Source: Bradyrhizobium sp. sBnM-33
GTDB lineage: Bacteria; Pseudomonadota; Alphaproteobacteria; Rhizobiales; Xanthobacteraceae
Direction of reading: 5' to 3'
NCBI RefSeq assembly: GCF_032917945.1
Contig: NZ_CP136624.1
Location: 6,386,001 to 6,450,000, forward strand
DNA: 64,000 bases
The notes under the pieces were generated by a model. The model was not told the origin of the DNA, did not search any database, and worked only from the letters and a program-made list of their open reading frames with translations. Position numbers and translations under genes: made by a program. Shown here piece by piece: positions 18,846 to 29,603 of this stretch (within the stretch, counting starts at the first letter, position 1; every line of letters starts with the position of its first letter).

Positions 18846-19901
18846 TCAGGCTCCCATTGCCAAGCCTCTTCGGGCGGCTGCAGCAAGCTCCGGCGCTCGA
18901 TAGTATCCTCCCTTGGCCATGATCGCCCAAGCGATGCGCGCCATCTTGTTGGCAACGGCAACGGCGACGAGCTTGGCCGGCTTCTTGGCCAGCAGCCTCA
19001 TGACCCAAGGATGCTTTTGCGGCTGCTGCCGGGCGTGTCGAACAACGGCTGTTGCACCGATGACGAGCAACCGTCGGAGATAGCGATCTCCTTGCTTGGA
19101 GATGCCGCCGAGCCGCTCCTTGCCCCCCGTCGAATGCTGCCGCGGCACAAGTCCGATCCATGCCGCAAAATCCCGACCGGATTTGAAGTCACTCGGGTCT
19201 GTGACAGCAGAAGCAATGGCCGTGGCCCCGATCACGCCAATCCCGGGCACGGTCTCGAGGCGGCAGCTCATGTCATTGGCACGATGATGGGCGTGAATGG
19301 CGCGATCCAGAGTCCCGATTTGCAATTCCAGAGCAGCGAGTTGATCGACAATGGCCTGCAGCGCCTGTTTCATCGCAGCTGGAAGAGCTTCGCGGTTACT
19401 TTCGTCCGTGATGATCGCGGCAAGCTGCGCGAGACCTTCGCGCCCCGTCTCCGCAACGAGGCCGAACTCGGCAAGGTGAGCTCGGAGCGCATTGATCAGC
19501 TGCGTGCGCTGACGGATTAAAAGATCTCGCGTTCGATGCAACATCAGCAAGGCTTGCTGATCGGCCGACTTAATCGGCACGAACCGCATCGATGGGCGTG
19601 TCACGGCCTCACAGATGGCGGCTGCGTCGGCAGCATCGTTTTTCGACCGTTTGACATAGCCCTTCACGTAACTCGGCGGCATCAGGCGCTCGGTGTGACC
19701 GAGCTTGGAGACTTCACGCGCCCAATGATGAGCGGTTCCGCAGGCTTCCATGCCGACCAGGCAAGGGGGAATCTTGCTAAAGAAGCCAATGACCTGCTTG
19801 CGCCGCAACTGACGAGTGATGACGACCTTGCCCGCACGATCCACGCCGTGCACTTGGAACACGTTCTTGGCGAGATCAACGCCGATGGTGCTAACCTGCA
19901 T
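18846..19901 (-). mobile_element. IS110-family transposase
   Basis: A 351-residue IS110/IS1111-type transposase. The N-terminal RuvC-like DEDD domain begins IGVDLAKNVFQVHG (first Asp), then CLVGMEACGTAHHWA (Glu) and KNDAADAAAICEA (Asp pair). The C-terminal Transposase_20 part is TVPGIGVIGATAIAS followed by AWIGLVPRQHSTGGKERLG, with the catalytic Ser. The start at 19901 (MQVSTIGVDLA) is preferred to 19934. IS110 elements have no simple terminal inverted repeats, so I cannot draw exact ends. The flanks 18564-18845 and 19935-20237 hold no gene I recognise. The frame is intact, so the element may be active. Confidence 0.93.
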
Positions 19902-20237
19902 GTGGACGACCCCCTCCGGTGATTCGTTGTTCAACGATCACCCTTTGGCACATTCGATGCCGGGAGCGGGCGTCGTCCACCACATCAGTCGCGACGTTTT
20001 GACAGTGAACCGATCACTTCTGGTCTACGCCGATAAGCAGACATCCTCAATTGCCGCCAGGACGCCTCAAAGGCAGAAGTGATCCTGACTCGCGACGCCG
20101 CGAAACGCCGATTGTGCTACAGATCGAGATGGCTCCGCTGAGCTACTTTCCTGCTTAAGGGAGTAGCTGGCGCGTCCGCCCTCCCCGTTTTGGCCGCGGC
20201 GGGCACGAGCACGTCGTCGTGTGCCACGGGATCGGCA

Positions 20238-20429
20238 ATGACCATCAGGAGCTTTTGCACACTAGCCGCCGCCATCTTTGCCCTGATCGCACTTCTGCAG
20301 CTAATCCGGATCGTGATGGGATGGTCCGTTACCTTTGGCGTCGATGTGCCGTTCTGGGCAAGCTGGATTGCGGTCGTCGTGGCTGGCGCGTTGAGCTTCA
20401 TCGGTTTTCGCGCCGCCATGCGCGGTTAA
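20238..20429 (+). CDS. Small two-helix membrane protein
   Basis: A 63-residue protein (MTIRSFCTLAAAIFALIALL...) with two hydrophobic helices, residues about 5-27 and 38-58, and a short GWSVTFGVDVPFWASW link. The start at 20238 is chosen because the first helix follows directly. The family is unknown to me, and no operon partner is evident. Confidence 0.55.
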   Translation: MTIRSFCTLAAAIFALIALLQLIRIVMGWSVTFGVDVPFWASWIAVVVAGALSFIGFRAAMRG

Positions 20430-20521
20430 AGGCTGGCAGAGTCCGGATCCAAAATTCGCGAGGAGGTTCATCGAGCACCAGCCCCGCATAGCTGGCAAAG
20501 ACAGCGCCGCATCCGCAAACA

Positions 20522-21037
20522 TCAGCCTTTCGACTTTGCCGCCCTGCGCGTCCTGTTGACTTCCTCGATTTCGGGCTCGATCGAATTCAGGCTCTCGTAG
20601 ATTTCTGCGAGCACCGTCTTCAGATCCGAAACGTTCTTCGACGGAAAATTGCGGACCGCCACTTCCTCGAAATGGACGGCGATCGGAATCAACTCTTCCA
20701 CCAGCGTGCGTCCCTTCGGCGTGAGGTTGATCGCAACCGTACGCGCGTTGTCCTTCAGCCGCGTGCGCGTCACGATGCCTCGCCGCTTCATCTCGCCGAT
20801 CAGGCGCGACAGCGTCGATATCTCAATCGTCGTCATATCGGCGAGATCGCCGAGGCGCTGATCGCCTTTTTCCCAAAGCGCCGCCATGACGCGGTACATA
20901 GGTAGCGTCACGCCGTAGCCCGCGATGCGCCGGGAAAACAGATCGCCCATCCGCACGCCGACGCGGTTGAGCATGTAGGGCAAGGAATTCGTCAACCGGT
21001 ACAAGATCTTGCATCCCGCTTGGTGCAACTTTTGCAC
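20522..21037 (-). CDS. MarR-family transcriptional regulator of the resorcylate operon
   Basis: A 171-residue winged-helix regulator. The DNA-binding part is LPMYRVMAALWEKGDQRLGDLADMTTIEISTLSRLIGEMKRRG followed by the wing RTRLKDNARTVAINLTPKG. It is divergent from the flavin reductase, with a 141-base region between them that holds a short inverted repeat (TTGCAAATGCAA). In such layouts the regulator usually represses the operon until the aromatic substrate binds; this is inferred. The C-terminus is basic (NRTRRAAKSKG). Confidence 0.88.
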   Translation of the reverse strand: MQKLHQAGCKILYRLTNSLPYMLNRVGVRMGDLFSRRIAGYGVTLPMYRVMAALWEKGDQRLGDLADMTTIEISTLSRLIGEMKRRGIVTRTRLKDNARTVAINLTPKGRTLVEELIPIAVHFEEVAVRNFPSKNVSDLKTVLAEIYESLNSIEPEIEEVNRTRRAAKSKG

Positions 21038-21109
21038 CTATCCAATAGCTGTGCGGCGATCAGTTTTCAAGACAATTGTTGCATCTGAAAGTTTCCGTTG
21101 AGTTATCAT

Positions 21110-21121
21110 TTGCAAATGCAA
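21110..21121. promoter_or_regulatory. Candidate MarR operator
   Basis: TTGCAAATGCAA is a 5-bp inverted repeat (TTGCA/TGCAA) with a 2-base spacer in the divergent MarR-graD region. Similar half-sites (TTTTGCAC, TTGTTGCATC) occur within 100 bases. No binding evidence exists. Confidence 0.4.
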
Positions 21122-21178
21122 TTATTGTCATGAAAGTTAAACCGCCGAGCAAGAGCGGGACCGTTCAGTGGAGGAAAC

Positions 21179-21697
21179 ATGTCGCTGGATTCGGCATCCG
21201 ACGAATTGCGTGAAACGTTCAAGCGCGCGTTGCGGCGATTTCCGGCCGCCGTGTCGGTGATCACGTCTGCGGACCAGAACCGCCGCCACGGCATGACGGC
21301 GACCGCGGTGACGTCGCTGTCGCTCGACCCGCCCTCGCTGATCGTCTGCGTCAACCAGCAGACGCTGCTGCATGACATCATGCTGCTGGCGCGCCGGTTT
21401 TGCGTCAACGTGTTGCGCCGTGATCAGATCACGCTGTCATCCGCCTTCAGCGGCGGGGTGCCGGCGGAGGAACGATTCGAGCTCGGCCAATGGATGACTT
21501 CGGCCGAGGGCGTCACCTATCTCGCCGACGCACAGATCAACATCTTCTGCAAGAAGGCCGCCGCCGTGCCCTACGGCACGCATACGATTTTCATCGGCGA
21601 AGCTGAGACCGTGAACATGCGCGATCCGATCGAGCCGCTGATCTACCAGGACGCGACCTACTGCTTCTCGGTGCCCCACGACAGCCAGGCTGCGTGA
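21179..21697 (+). CDS. graD: Flavin reductase component of resorcinol hydroxylase
   Basis: A 172-residue flavin reductase (FMN-binding split-barrel) that supplies reduced flavin to the hydroxylase encoded next. Family features are LRRFPAAVSVITSADQNRRHGMTATAVTSLSLDPPSLIVCVNQQT and FCVNVLRRDQ. Preceded by GGAGGAAAC. It is first in the operon graD-graA-graF-MFS-graC, with a 52-base gap to the hydroxylase. The specific role in resorcinol hydroxylation comes from context: gene order and the decarboxylase match the known gra cluster of Rhizobium sp. MTP-10005. Confidence 0.8.
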   Translation: MSLDSASDELRETFKRALRRFPAAVSVITSADQNRRHGMTATAVTSLSLDPPSLIVCVNQQTLLHDIMLLARRFCVNVLRRDQITLSSAFSGGVPAEERFELGQWMTSAEGVTYLADAQINIFCKKAAAVPYGTHTIFIGEAETVNMRDPIEPLIYQDATYCFSVPHDSQAA

Positions 21698-21749
21698 CCT
21701 CACCGACCGCAAGCCGCCTTTCAGCCCATCGAAGATACGGAGCAAACCA

Positions 21750-22982
21750 ATGGTCTCAGTCGCCCAATTGAAGGATGTGCCTGCGCCGCCCGCCCCTCGC
21801 CCCGACATCAGCGAGTTGCGAAGCCGCGTGGCGCAGATCGCGCCGCAAATCAAGGCGCGCGCCCACACCACGGAAAAGGCCGGGCGCGTTCCGGAAGAGA
21901 ACATCACGGTACTGCGCAACATCGGCTATTTCGACATCGTCAAGCCGGCGCTGTTCGGCGGCTACGAGCACGATTTCGACGTGCTGGTCGAACTGAACAT
22001 CGAGCTTGCGAAAAGCTGCGCCTCGACGGCGTGGGTCGGCGGCCTGCTCGCGGCCCATCAATGGCTGATCGCGGGATTTCCGGAAGCGGCGCAGCGCGAC
22101 GTCTGGGATGATAATGCCGATGCGCTGGCCTGCGGCTCCTACGCGCCGGCCGCCAAGGCGATCGAAGTCGAGGGCGGCTATCGCCTCAGTGGACGCTGGT
22201 CGTTTGCCAGTGGCTGTGACAACGCGCAATGGTCGTTGTGCGCGGCACTGGTGCCGTCGAAGACCAAAAACGGCCAGTTTGCACCGGCTTTGCTGCTGGT
22301 CCCGGCCTCCGACTACGTCATCGACGATACCTGGAATGTCGTCAGCCTCAGCGGCACCGGCAGCAAGACGCTGGTGCTGTCAGACGTGTTCGTACCGGCG
22401 CACCGCCTACTGTCATTCGCCGACACCACGTCCGGCAAGACACCGGGCGCTGCGCTCTATGCCGCCAACCCCACCTTCTCGATCCCGATGCTGTCGAATA
22501 TTCCCTCGTGCCTCGCATCGGCCGCAGTCGGCGCCGCTGCCGGCGCGCTGGAAGACTATCTTGCCGTCACCTCGAGAAGGATCACGCGCGGTGCGGTGGC
22601 CGGCCACAACTACCGCATGGCGGATTTTCCGACCATTCAGTTGCGCGTGGCGGAAGCGACCGCTTCCGTGGATGCGGCGCGCGAAGTGCTGCTGCGCGAT
22701 CTCCGAGATCGCGCGGCGACAATCCGCGACGGCAGGCCGGTTTCGATCGAGGATCGCATCGTCAGCCGCCGCGGCCAGGCCTTTTCGGTCGCGCTGGCCA
22801 TCCGCGCCAGCGAAGCGCTGAACGCCTCGACCGGCGGGCTCGGCCTCGACCTTTCCAACCCAGTGCAGCGCGCGTGGCGCGATGCCAATGCCGTCGGCCG
22901 CCACATCAGCATGAACTGGGATGCGGTCGGCACCATGTACGGCCAGCTCGCGCTTGGGCTGACGCCGCAGGGACAATACTAA
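21750..22982 (+). CDS. graA: Flavin-dependent monooxygenase, resorcinol hydroxylase component
   Basis: A 410-residue two-component flavin monooxygenase with acyl-CoA dehydrogenase fold (HsaA/HpaB-like group D). Its predicted job is to hydroxylate resorcinol to hydroxyquinol using reduced flavin from the partner reductase. Visible features are ELNIELAKSCASTAWVGGLLAAHQW, GYRLSGRWSFASGCDNAQWS, WNVVSLSGTGSKTLVLSDVFVPAHR and the C-terminal WRDANAVGRHISMNWD helix typical of this group. The absence of the acyl-CoA dehydrogenase catalytic Glu context and the adjacent reductase argue against a true dehydrogenase. The substrate is inferred from the cluster. Confidence 0.8.
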   Translation: MVSVAQLKDVPAPPAPRPDISELRSRVAQIAPQIKARAHTTEKAGRVPEENITVLRNIGYFDIVKPALFGGYEHDFDVLVELNIELAKSCASTAWVGGLLAAHQWLIAGFPEAAQRDVWDDNADALACGSYAPAAKAIEVEGGYRLSGRWSFASGCDNAQWSLCAALVPSKTKNGQFAPALLLVPASDYVIDDTWNVVSLSGTGSKTLVLSDVFVPAHRLLSFADTTSGKTPGAALYAANPTFSIPMLSNIPSCLASAAVGAAAGALEDYLAVTSRRITRGAVAGHNYRMADFPTIQLRVAEATASVDAAREVLLRDLRDRAATIRDGRPVSIEDRIVSRRGQAFSVALAIRASEALNASTGGLGLDLSNPVQRAWRDANAVGRHISMNWDAVGTMYGQLALGLTPQGQY

Positions 22983-23009
22983 CCAACATCAGACATCAGC
23001 GAGGACGAC

Positions 23010-24035
23010 ATGCAGGGCAAAATCGCATTAGAGGAACATTTCGCCATCCCGGATACGCTGATGGACTCAGCGGGTTTCGTTCCAGACTCCTATTGGCCGG
23101 AGTTGAAGAATCGCCTCCTCGATATCCAGGACAAGCGGCTGGCGCAGATGGACCGCCACGGCGTCGAGATGATGATCCTGTCACTGAATGCGCCGGCGGT
23201 TCAGGCAATCCCCGACGTCGAGCACGCCAATGAGATTGCGATCCGCGCCAACGATTTCCTCGCCGAACAGGTGGCAAAACGGCCCTCGCGATTCCAGGCC
23301 TTTGCCGCACTTCCGATGCAGGACTCCGATCTCGCGATCGCCGAACTCGAGCGCTGCATCAAGACGCTCGGCTTCCGCGGCGCGCTGGTCAACGGCTTCT
23401 CGCAAATCGGCGACGGCAAGCGGCCGGTCTATTACGACCTGCCGCAATACTGGCCGTTCTGGGCGGCGGCGGAGCAGACCGGCCTGCCCTTCTATCTGCA
23501 CCCGCGCAATCCGCTGCCGGAAGACTGCGCGATCTATGAAGGGCATCCGTGGCTGATGGGCCCGACCTGGGCGTTCGGACAGGAGACCGCGGTGCATGCG
23601 CTGCGCCTGATGGGATCGGGCCTGTTCGACGCCTATCCAAAACTGAAGATCATCCTCGGCCATATGGGCGACGGCCTGCCCTACAGCATGTGGCGCGTCG
23701 ATCATCGCAACGGCTGGGTCAAGGCGCCGCCGAAACACAAGGCGAAAAAGAAGATCTGCGACTACTTCAACGCCAACTTTTTCCTGACAACGTCGGGCAA
23801 TTTCCGCACCCAAACGCTGATCGATTCCATTCTCGAAATCGGGGCCGACCGCATCCTGTTCTCGGTCGACTGGCCGTTCGAGAACGTGGACCATGCTTCC
23901 GACTGGTTCAACAGCGCCAGCATCAGCGAGAACGATCGCCTGAAAATCGGCCGGCGCAACGCCATCGACCTGTTCAAGCTCGGTCTCGGCGAGCATGCCA
24001 TCGCCGAGCACGGTATCCATCAAGCCGCGGAATAA
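23010..24035 (+). CDS. graF: Gamma-resorcylate (2,6-dihydroxybenzoate) decarboxylase
   Basis: A 341-residue metal-dependent amidohydrolase-superfamily decarboxylase that removes CO2 from 2,6-dihydroxybenzoate to give resorcinol, reversibly. The metal-site residues of the family are all present at the expected numbers: Glu8 and His10 (ALEEHF), His164 (FYLHPRNPL), His218 (IILGHMGDG) and Asp287 (LFSVDWPFEN). The length and the sequence HPWLMGPTWAFGQETAVHALRL match the rhizobial enzyme closely as I remember it. The ATG begins MQGKIALEEHF and follows GCGAGGACGAC. It lies 27 bases after graA, within the operon. Confidence 0.93.
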   Translation: MQGKIALEEHFAIPDTLMDSAGFVPDSYWPELKNRLLDIQDKRLAQMDRHGVEMMILSLNAPAVQAIPDVEHANEIAIRANDFLAEQVAKRPSRFQAFAALPMQDSDLAIAELERCIKTLGFRGALVNGFSQIGDGKRPVYYDLPQYWPFWAAAEQTGLPFYLHPRNPLPEDCAIYEGHPWLMGPTWAFGQETAVHALRLMGSGLFDAYPKLKIILGHMGDGLPYSMWRVDHRNGWVKAPPKHKAKKKICDYFNANFFLTTSGNFRTQTLIDSILEIGADRILFSVDWPFENVDHASDWFNSASISENDRLKIGRRNAIDLFKLGLGEHAIAEHGIHQAAE

Positions 24036-24078
24036 GCGGCCTCCAACGACATAATCACCATCTGGGAGGGATACGGCC

Positions 24079-25450
24079 ATGGCCGCGCAGGCAATCGATC
24101 TTCACGAGGAACTCGCCGAAGCAAAGGTAGGAAAATTTCACTGGCGCCTCGGCGCCATCATGGGATTGCTAACGCTGTTTGACGGCTATGACACGTTCAA
24201 CCCGGCTTACGTCATTCACTACGTCGCAAAGCCCTGGGGCTTGCAGGCCGGCCAGGCGGGACTCTTGATCTCCAGCGGACTGGTCGGCTTTCTGCTCGGG
24301 GCCGCCATCCGGCATCATTGCCGATCGGCTCGGCCGCCGCGGCACCCTGCTCGGCGGCTTGTGGATCACCATTATCTTCACCCTGCTCACCGCGACTTCG
24401 GCGGACTCGTTCCTCTCCTTCTGCATCCTGCGGCTCCTGACCGGCATCGGACTCGGCGTGCTGCTGCCGCTCGCGACCACCTACATCAACGAGCTGGCGC
24501 CGCGTCGCGTCGCGAATACTTTGCGCTATGGGGCGTCGCGCTTGGCTGGGCACTCGGCGGCACGCTCGCCGGTGTCGCCGGCGTGTTTGCAACGCCAATC
24601 TTCGCTGGACATCGCTGTACTGGATCGGCTCGCTGTCGTTTCTGCTCTTGCCGTTCATGCACATGATGCTGCCGGAATCGCCAAAATTCCTCGCACTCCA
24701 GGGTCGTACCGGAGAAATCCGCGACATGCTGACGAAGCTTCGGCCCGAGCGCGCCGGCGCCTACAAGTCGGCTGAAATTGCCATCGGGCAAGCGGCGAAG
24801 CCGGTCAATTCGGTGGCGGTGCTGCTACAGTCGAAATATCGACGGACCACATTGCGATCTCGGCCTCGGCCTTCCTCAGCCTGTTCTGCATCTTCGGCCT
24901 TTCGGGATGGATTCCGACGGTGATGAAGCAGCGTGGAGAAACCTTTGCCGCAAGCTTCGGCTTCGGCGCGCTGATGCAGATCATGTCGTTCGTCGGCGGC
25001 CTTGCGCTTGGCCACCTCGTCGACCGGTCCGGCAACAGCCGTGGGCTGATCGCGACCTGGTGGGCCTTTGGCGGCCTCGCCGTGTTGTCGCTCGTGGTGC
25101 TGAACGTCCACATCGTCAACATCACCTCGGTCGCCGCCGCCGGCTTCTTCATCATCGGCGCGCAATTCGTGCTGAACAATTTCACTGCGGCTTCCTATGA
25201 GACCGGCGTGCGCGCCACCGCGGTCGGAATGGAGCTCGGGGTGGCCCGCGTCGGCGCCATTCTCGGGCCGTTCGTGGCTGGTGCGCTTCAGCAATATTAC
25301 CAGAGCCCGACACCGATGTTCCTGTCGATCGGCGCCTCCGCGATTGCCGCCGGCGCGATCATCTTGCTGGCCCGGCGGCCGGCGAGCGCACCCGCAAGCA
25401 GTCTTGAAGAGGCTGCCGGCTTGCGCAAGGTTGCACAGCCCGCCTCTTGA
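24079..25450 (+). pseudogene. MFS aromatic-acid transporter, broken by four frameshifts
   Basis: The parts add up to one MFS transporter of about 457 residues (aromatic acid/H+ symporter type), presumably for gamma-resorcylate uptake. It starts MAAQAIDLHEELAEAKVGKF and has GLLTLFDGYDTFNPAYV and ADRLGRRG, the MFS signature. The frame changes near 24305 (net two bases lost or one gained), near 24517 (TTTCGCG apparently shortened to TTTGCG), near 24601 (GGC to GC) and near 24846 (ACCACC to ACCAC). The last frame runs cleanly from about 24850 to 25450. Flanking operon genes are intact. Either the gene is dead or this stretch is poorly assembled. Confidence 0.85.
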
Positions 25451-25514
25451 GCCGGAAGTCCGGCTCCGGGGCGGCCTGATCCCGGAGCTGGTCATTCGTC
25501 CGCAAGGAGCAACC

Positions 25515-26582
25515 ATGCAAGACTTCACCTACCAGAGCGCGCCGATGCGGGTGGTGTTCGGCACCGGCACGCTGCGTCAATTGCCCGATGAATTGTCCCG
25601 GCTCGGCATCACCCGCGCTCTAGTGCTGGCGACGCCGCGGCAGAAAGATCTGGTTGCCGGCATCCGGGAGATGATCGGCGAGCGCTTCGCCGGCGTCTTC
25701 ACCGGGGCGGTCATGCATACGACCGTCGAGGTGACGGAACGGGCGATGGAAACCGTGCGCGAGATTGAGGCCGGTGGCATCGTCGCGATCGGCGGCGGAT
25801 CGACCACCGGCCTCGGCAAGGCGATCGCCTTGCGCACCGATCTGCCGCAGATCGTGCTGCCGACAAGCTATGCCGGCTCCGAGATGACGCCGGTGGTCGG
25901 CCAAACCAGCGGCGGGATCAAGACCACACAGTCGAGCCTGAAAATTCTCCCCGAGATCGTTATCTATGACGTCGACCTCACCATGACGATGCCGGCAAGG
26001 CTATCGGCGACATCGGGCGTCAATGCCATTGCGCACGCGGTCGAGGCGCTCTACGCCCGCGACCGCAACCCCATCATATCGCTGATGGCGCAGGAAGGCA
26101 TCGGCACGCTGGCGCGGGCGCTGCCGAAAATCTGCGCTGAGCCAAGCGACAAGACGACGCGTACCGACGCGCTCTATGGCGCCTGGCTTTGCGGCGTCTG
26201 CCTCGGCGCGGTCGGCATGGCCCTGCATCACAAGCTCTGCCACACGCTGGGCGGCCTGTTCAATCTGCCGCATGCCGAGACCCACACCGTCATTCTCCCG
26301 CACGCCCTCGCCTACAATGCGCCTGCCGCACCTGACGCGATGACACGCATTGCCACAGCGCTTGGCGTGGGCGACCCGGCGCTCGGCCTCCACGATCTGG
26401 CACGAAGGCTTGCCGCGCCGCTGTCGCTGCGCGAGATCGGCATGCCCGAGAGCGGCGTCGATCAAGCCGTCGACCTCGCCGTGAAGAACCCCTACTGGAA
26501 TCCGCGCCCGATCGAGCGAGAGGCGATCCGCGAATTGATCATGCGCGCGTGGCGCGGAGACGCTCCACAAATCGCCCAATGA
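25515..26582 (+). CDS. graC: Maleylacetate reductase
   Basis: A 355-residue iron-alcohol-dehydrogenase-family enzyme that reduces maleylacetate to 3-oxoadipate with NAD(P)H, the final step before the beta-ketoadipate path. Features are the NAD loop AIGGGSTTGLGKAIALRTDLP, LPTSYAGSEMTPVVGQT, and GVNAIAHAVEALYARDRNP with HHKLCHTLGGLFNLPHAETH, the metal/active-site His region typical of maleylacetate reductases. AAGGAG precedes the ATG. It ends the resorcylate operon. The dioxygenase that makes its substrate (hydroxyquinol 1,2-dioxygenase) is not nearby. Confidence 0.9.
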   Translation: MQDFTYQSAPMRVVFGTGTLRQLPDELSRLGITRALVLATPRQKDLVAGIREMIGERFAGVFTGAVMHTTVEVTERAMETVREIEAGGIVAIGGGSTTGLGKAIALRTDLPQIVLPTSYAGSEMTPVVGQTSGGIKTTQSSLKILPEIVIYDVDLTMTMPARLSATSGVNAIAHAVEALYARDRNPIISLMAQEGIGTLARALPKICAEPSDKTTRTDALYGAWLCGVCLGAVGMALHHKLCHTLGGLFNLPHAETHTVILPHALAYNAPAAPDAMTRIATALGVGDPALGLHDLARRLAAPLSLREIGMPESGVDQAVDLAVKNPYWNPRPIEREAIRELIMRAWRGDAPQIAQ

Positions 26583-26618
26583 TCCCCTCGACCGGACATC
26601 GACATGCCTCGAAACCTT

Positions 26619-27233
26619 CTACGTGACAGGTCGCGCCGCCTCCTTGACCGCCTGGCTCGTGGTCGCCATTCCAGCCGCATAGGCCGCACCGGCGCCAAGC
26701 AGCAGAGCGCAGAAGCTGGCAAACATGACATAAGCGAAGTGTTTGCGCGCCTCCTCGATCTGCGCCTGCGTCGGAGATCTGGTGGCTGCACCGACCGTCT
26801 CGCGTCCAGGAACACCCGACAAGTACGCGATGCGGGCGCTGGCAGCATATGATGGCCCAACCAGATTGCTGGCAACGCTGGTCGCGGAAGCCGGAAGCGT
26901 CGCCGCCGCCGCAACCACCACGACGGTAGCGACCGCCCAAGCGGCCAGGGCATGTCCGACGCGGCCGAGGCCTGTCTGATCCGGAGAGTTAGCGGCCGCA
27001 ACTGCGCCACCCACGAAGGCGGCGATGATCCCTGACACCGCCCACCACACGAACGCCGCCCAGCCGGCGCCGGCGGGCGCTGATTGGGCGGTCGGGACAT
27101 CAATCGCAAGCAAGCCAATGCCGAACCCGAGCATGGTTAGCAAAATCTGGACTACCAGCGACGCAAAGACGCCGGCCAGCACGGCCGACCAGGTCCAACC
27201 GAAGAAAGCGTTGGGAAATCTGAGCATAGCCAT
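26619..27233 (-). CDS. Four-helix membrane protein, unknown function
   Basis: A 204-residue integral membrane protein. Met at 27233 (MAMLRFPNAFFGWTWSAVLAG) follows GGAGGAATTGGTC and is preferred over upstream starts. There are four hydrophobic segments: about residues 11-37, 55-78, 92-113 and 172-193. A soluble loop with Gln/Glu (RSPTQAQIEEARKHF) precedes the last helix. The style resembles TIGR04086/PhnA-like rhizobial membrane proteins. It is convergent with graC and divergent from a 27-residue membrane peptide. Confidence 0.7.
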   Translation of the reverse strand: MAMLRFPNAFFGWTWSAVLAGVFASLVVQILLTMLGFGIGLLAIDVPTAQSAPAGAGWAAFVWWAVSGIIAAFVGGAVAAANSPDQTGLGRVGHALAAWAVATVVVVAAAATLPASATSVASNLVGPSYAASARIAYLSGVPGRETVGAATRSPTQAQIEEARKHFAYVMFASFCALLLGAGAAYAAGMATTSQAVKEAARPVT

Positions 27234-27352
27234 GACCAATTCCTCCATTGCTGTTTTTGGTTCCAATGCTGTCAGCAAACTTTGGTTCCTATGTGCGGAA
27301 CCACTGGAAGCCTCTGTCGATTGGACTCCAAAACAGTTCTAGGAGGATGGAC

Positions 27353-27436
27353 ATGACATTTGGTCGAGGCGCGCTGCTGTGGCTCTTGGGAATTCCGCTT
27401 CCCGTGATCCTGCTGCTGGCGCTGTTCTGGCGTTAG
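27353..27436 (+). CDS. 27-residue membrane peptide
   Basis: A very short gene: MTFGRGALLWLLGIPLPVIL continues LLALFWR and stops. A perfect AGGAGG lies six bases before the ATG. One hydrophobic helix fills the peptide, flanked by Arg residues. The ribosome site, the clean stop and the divergent placement next to the four-helix membrane protein make it likely to be real, and it would be missed by length cut-offs. Function unknown. Confidence 0.6.
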   Translation: MTFGRGALLWLLGIPLPVILLLALFWR

Positions 27437-27506
27437 CTGAATCGGGCGACGCCGATCGCAACAGATAAAGAGCGCGCGATGCGGGATAATTTTGAGCGCT
27501 TAGCGC

Positions 27507-28853
<1,347 letters not shown>

Positions 28854-28954
28854 GGTCGAGCAAATCGGCGCGTCAGCAAAGCCATCAGCCTAGCCGTCGC
28901 GCTTGGGGGACTTACGGAGGGATTGCGCGCCCTAAATCGTCGCCAGCGAAAGAT

Positions 28955-29227
28955 TTGTTCACGCCGGCCGTCGCGGTCCTTACGAAAATTCTGGCAAAAG
29001 CGAAGCAGGCCGGCGAAGTCGATCTTGCGGATTGCGAAGCCGGCGCCCGCCAGTTCCTTGGAATGCTCCACGGAAAAGTCCATCTGAAGGCCGTGCTTCA
29101 GCTCGGCGACATACCAACGCTTTCCGAGATCGATTTGCGCGCCCGCACCGCCGTGAAAGCCTTTCTCGACGGTGCCTCTCCTGTCGAGACGGCGCCAATC
29201 GTTGCACGAGCAGCATTAATAGCATGA
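28955..29227 (+). pseudogene. TetR/AcrR regulator, C-terminal remnant
   Basis: About 90 residues match only the C-terminal ligand-binding part of an AefR-like TetR regulator: VDLADCEAGARQFLGMLHGKVHLKAVLQLG, then RTAVKAFLDG. The N-terminal helix-turn-helix is absent, since the upstream 100 bases have no such frame. It sits in the short left segment of the island between the D2 and D1 repeats and is probably a relic of an earlier insertion. Confidence 0.6.
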
Positions 29228-29603
29228 GAAGGGAATCGAACATGCTCTGACGGTTTTCCATTTGGCCCGCTTTAGGAGCCGAGCTCCACCGCATCCGTCT
29301 CCAAATTGTACATCGCGCCGGTCATCTTGATGCTGCCCTCGCTTCCATTTCAGCAAGCACGGGGCCGTCCCCAGGCGCTCCCCCTCCCGAAACATCAACC
29401 TCCAGTGACAGCGCAGCATGTTCAGTTCGGCCTCCGCATGCTGGATGTTGCTCGATTTTCTTGGATCTCTCGTTGCACACATCATGCACACCACCCTCTA
29501 GTCGCGTTCCACTCAAGCGTTGCTCGGTTGGCGCACGCCAAGCGCAAGTGACATTCGCGCGACGCTCGGTCTCGTCTCAGTATTGGGGGTTCGAATCGAG
29601 GGA
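29228..29603. other. Gene-poor segment between island repeats
   Basis: No intact gene is seen. On the minus strand a frame ends ...KMTGAMYNLETDAVELGS before a stop near 29279. This could be the tail of a carbonic-anhydrase-like protein, but the match is too short to name. Confidence 0.3.

Noticed and set aside
29279..29500. Minus-strand tail ...GAMYNLETDAVELGS resembling the end of a carbonic anhydrase
   Set aside because: The match is under 20 residues and the upstream frame is broken by stops; too little to name a gene.
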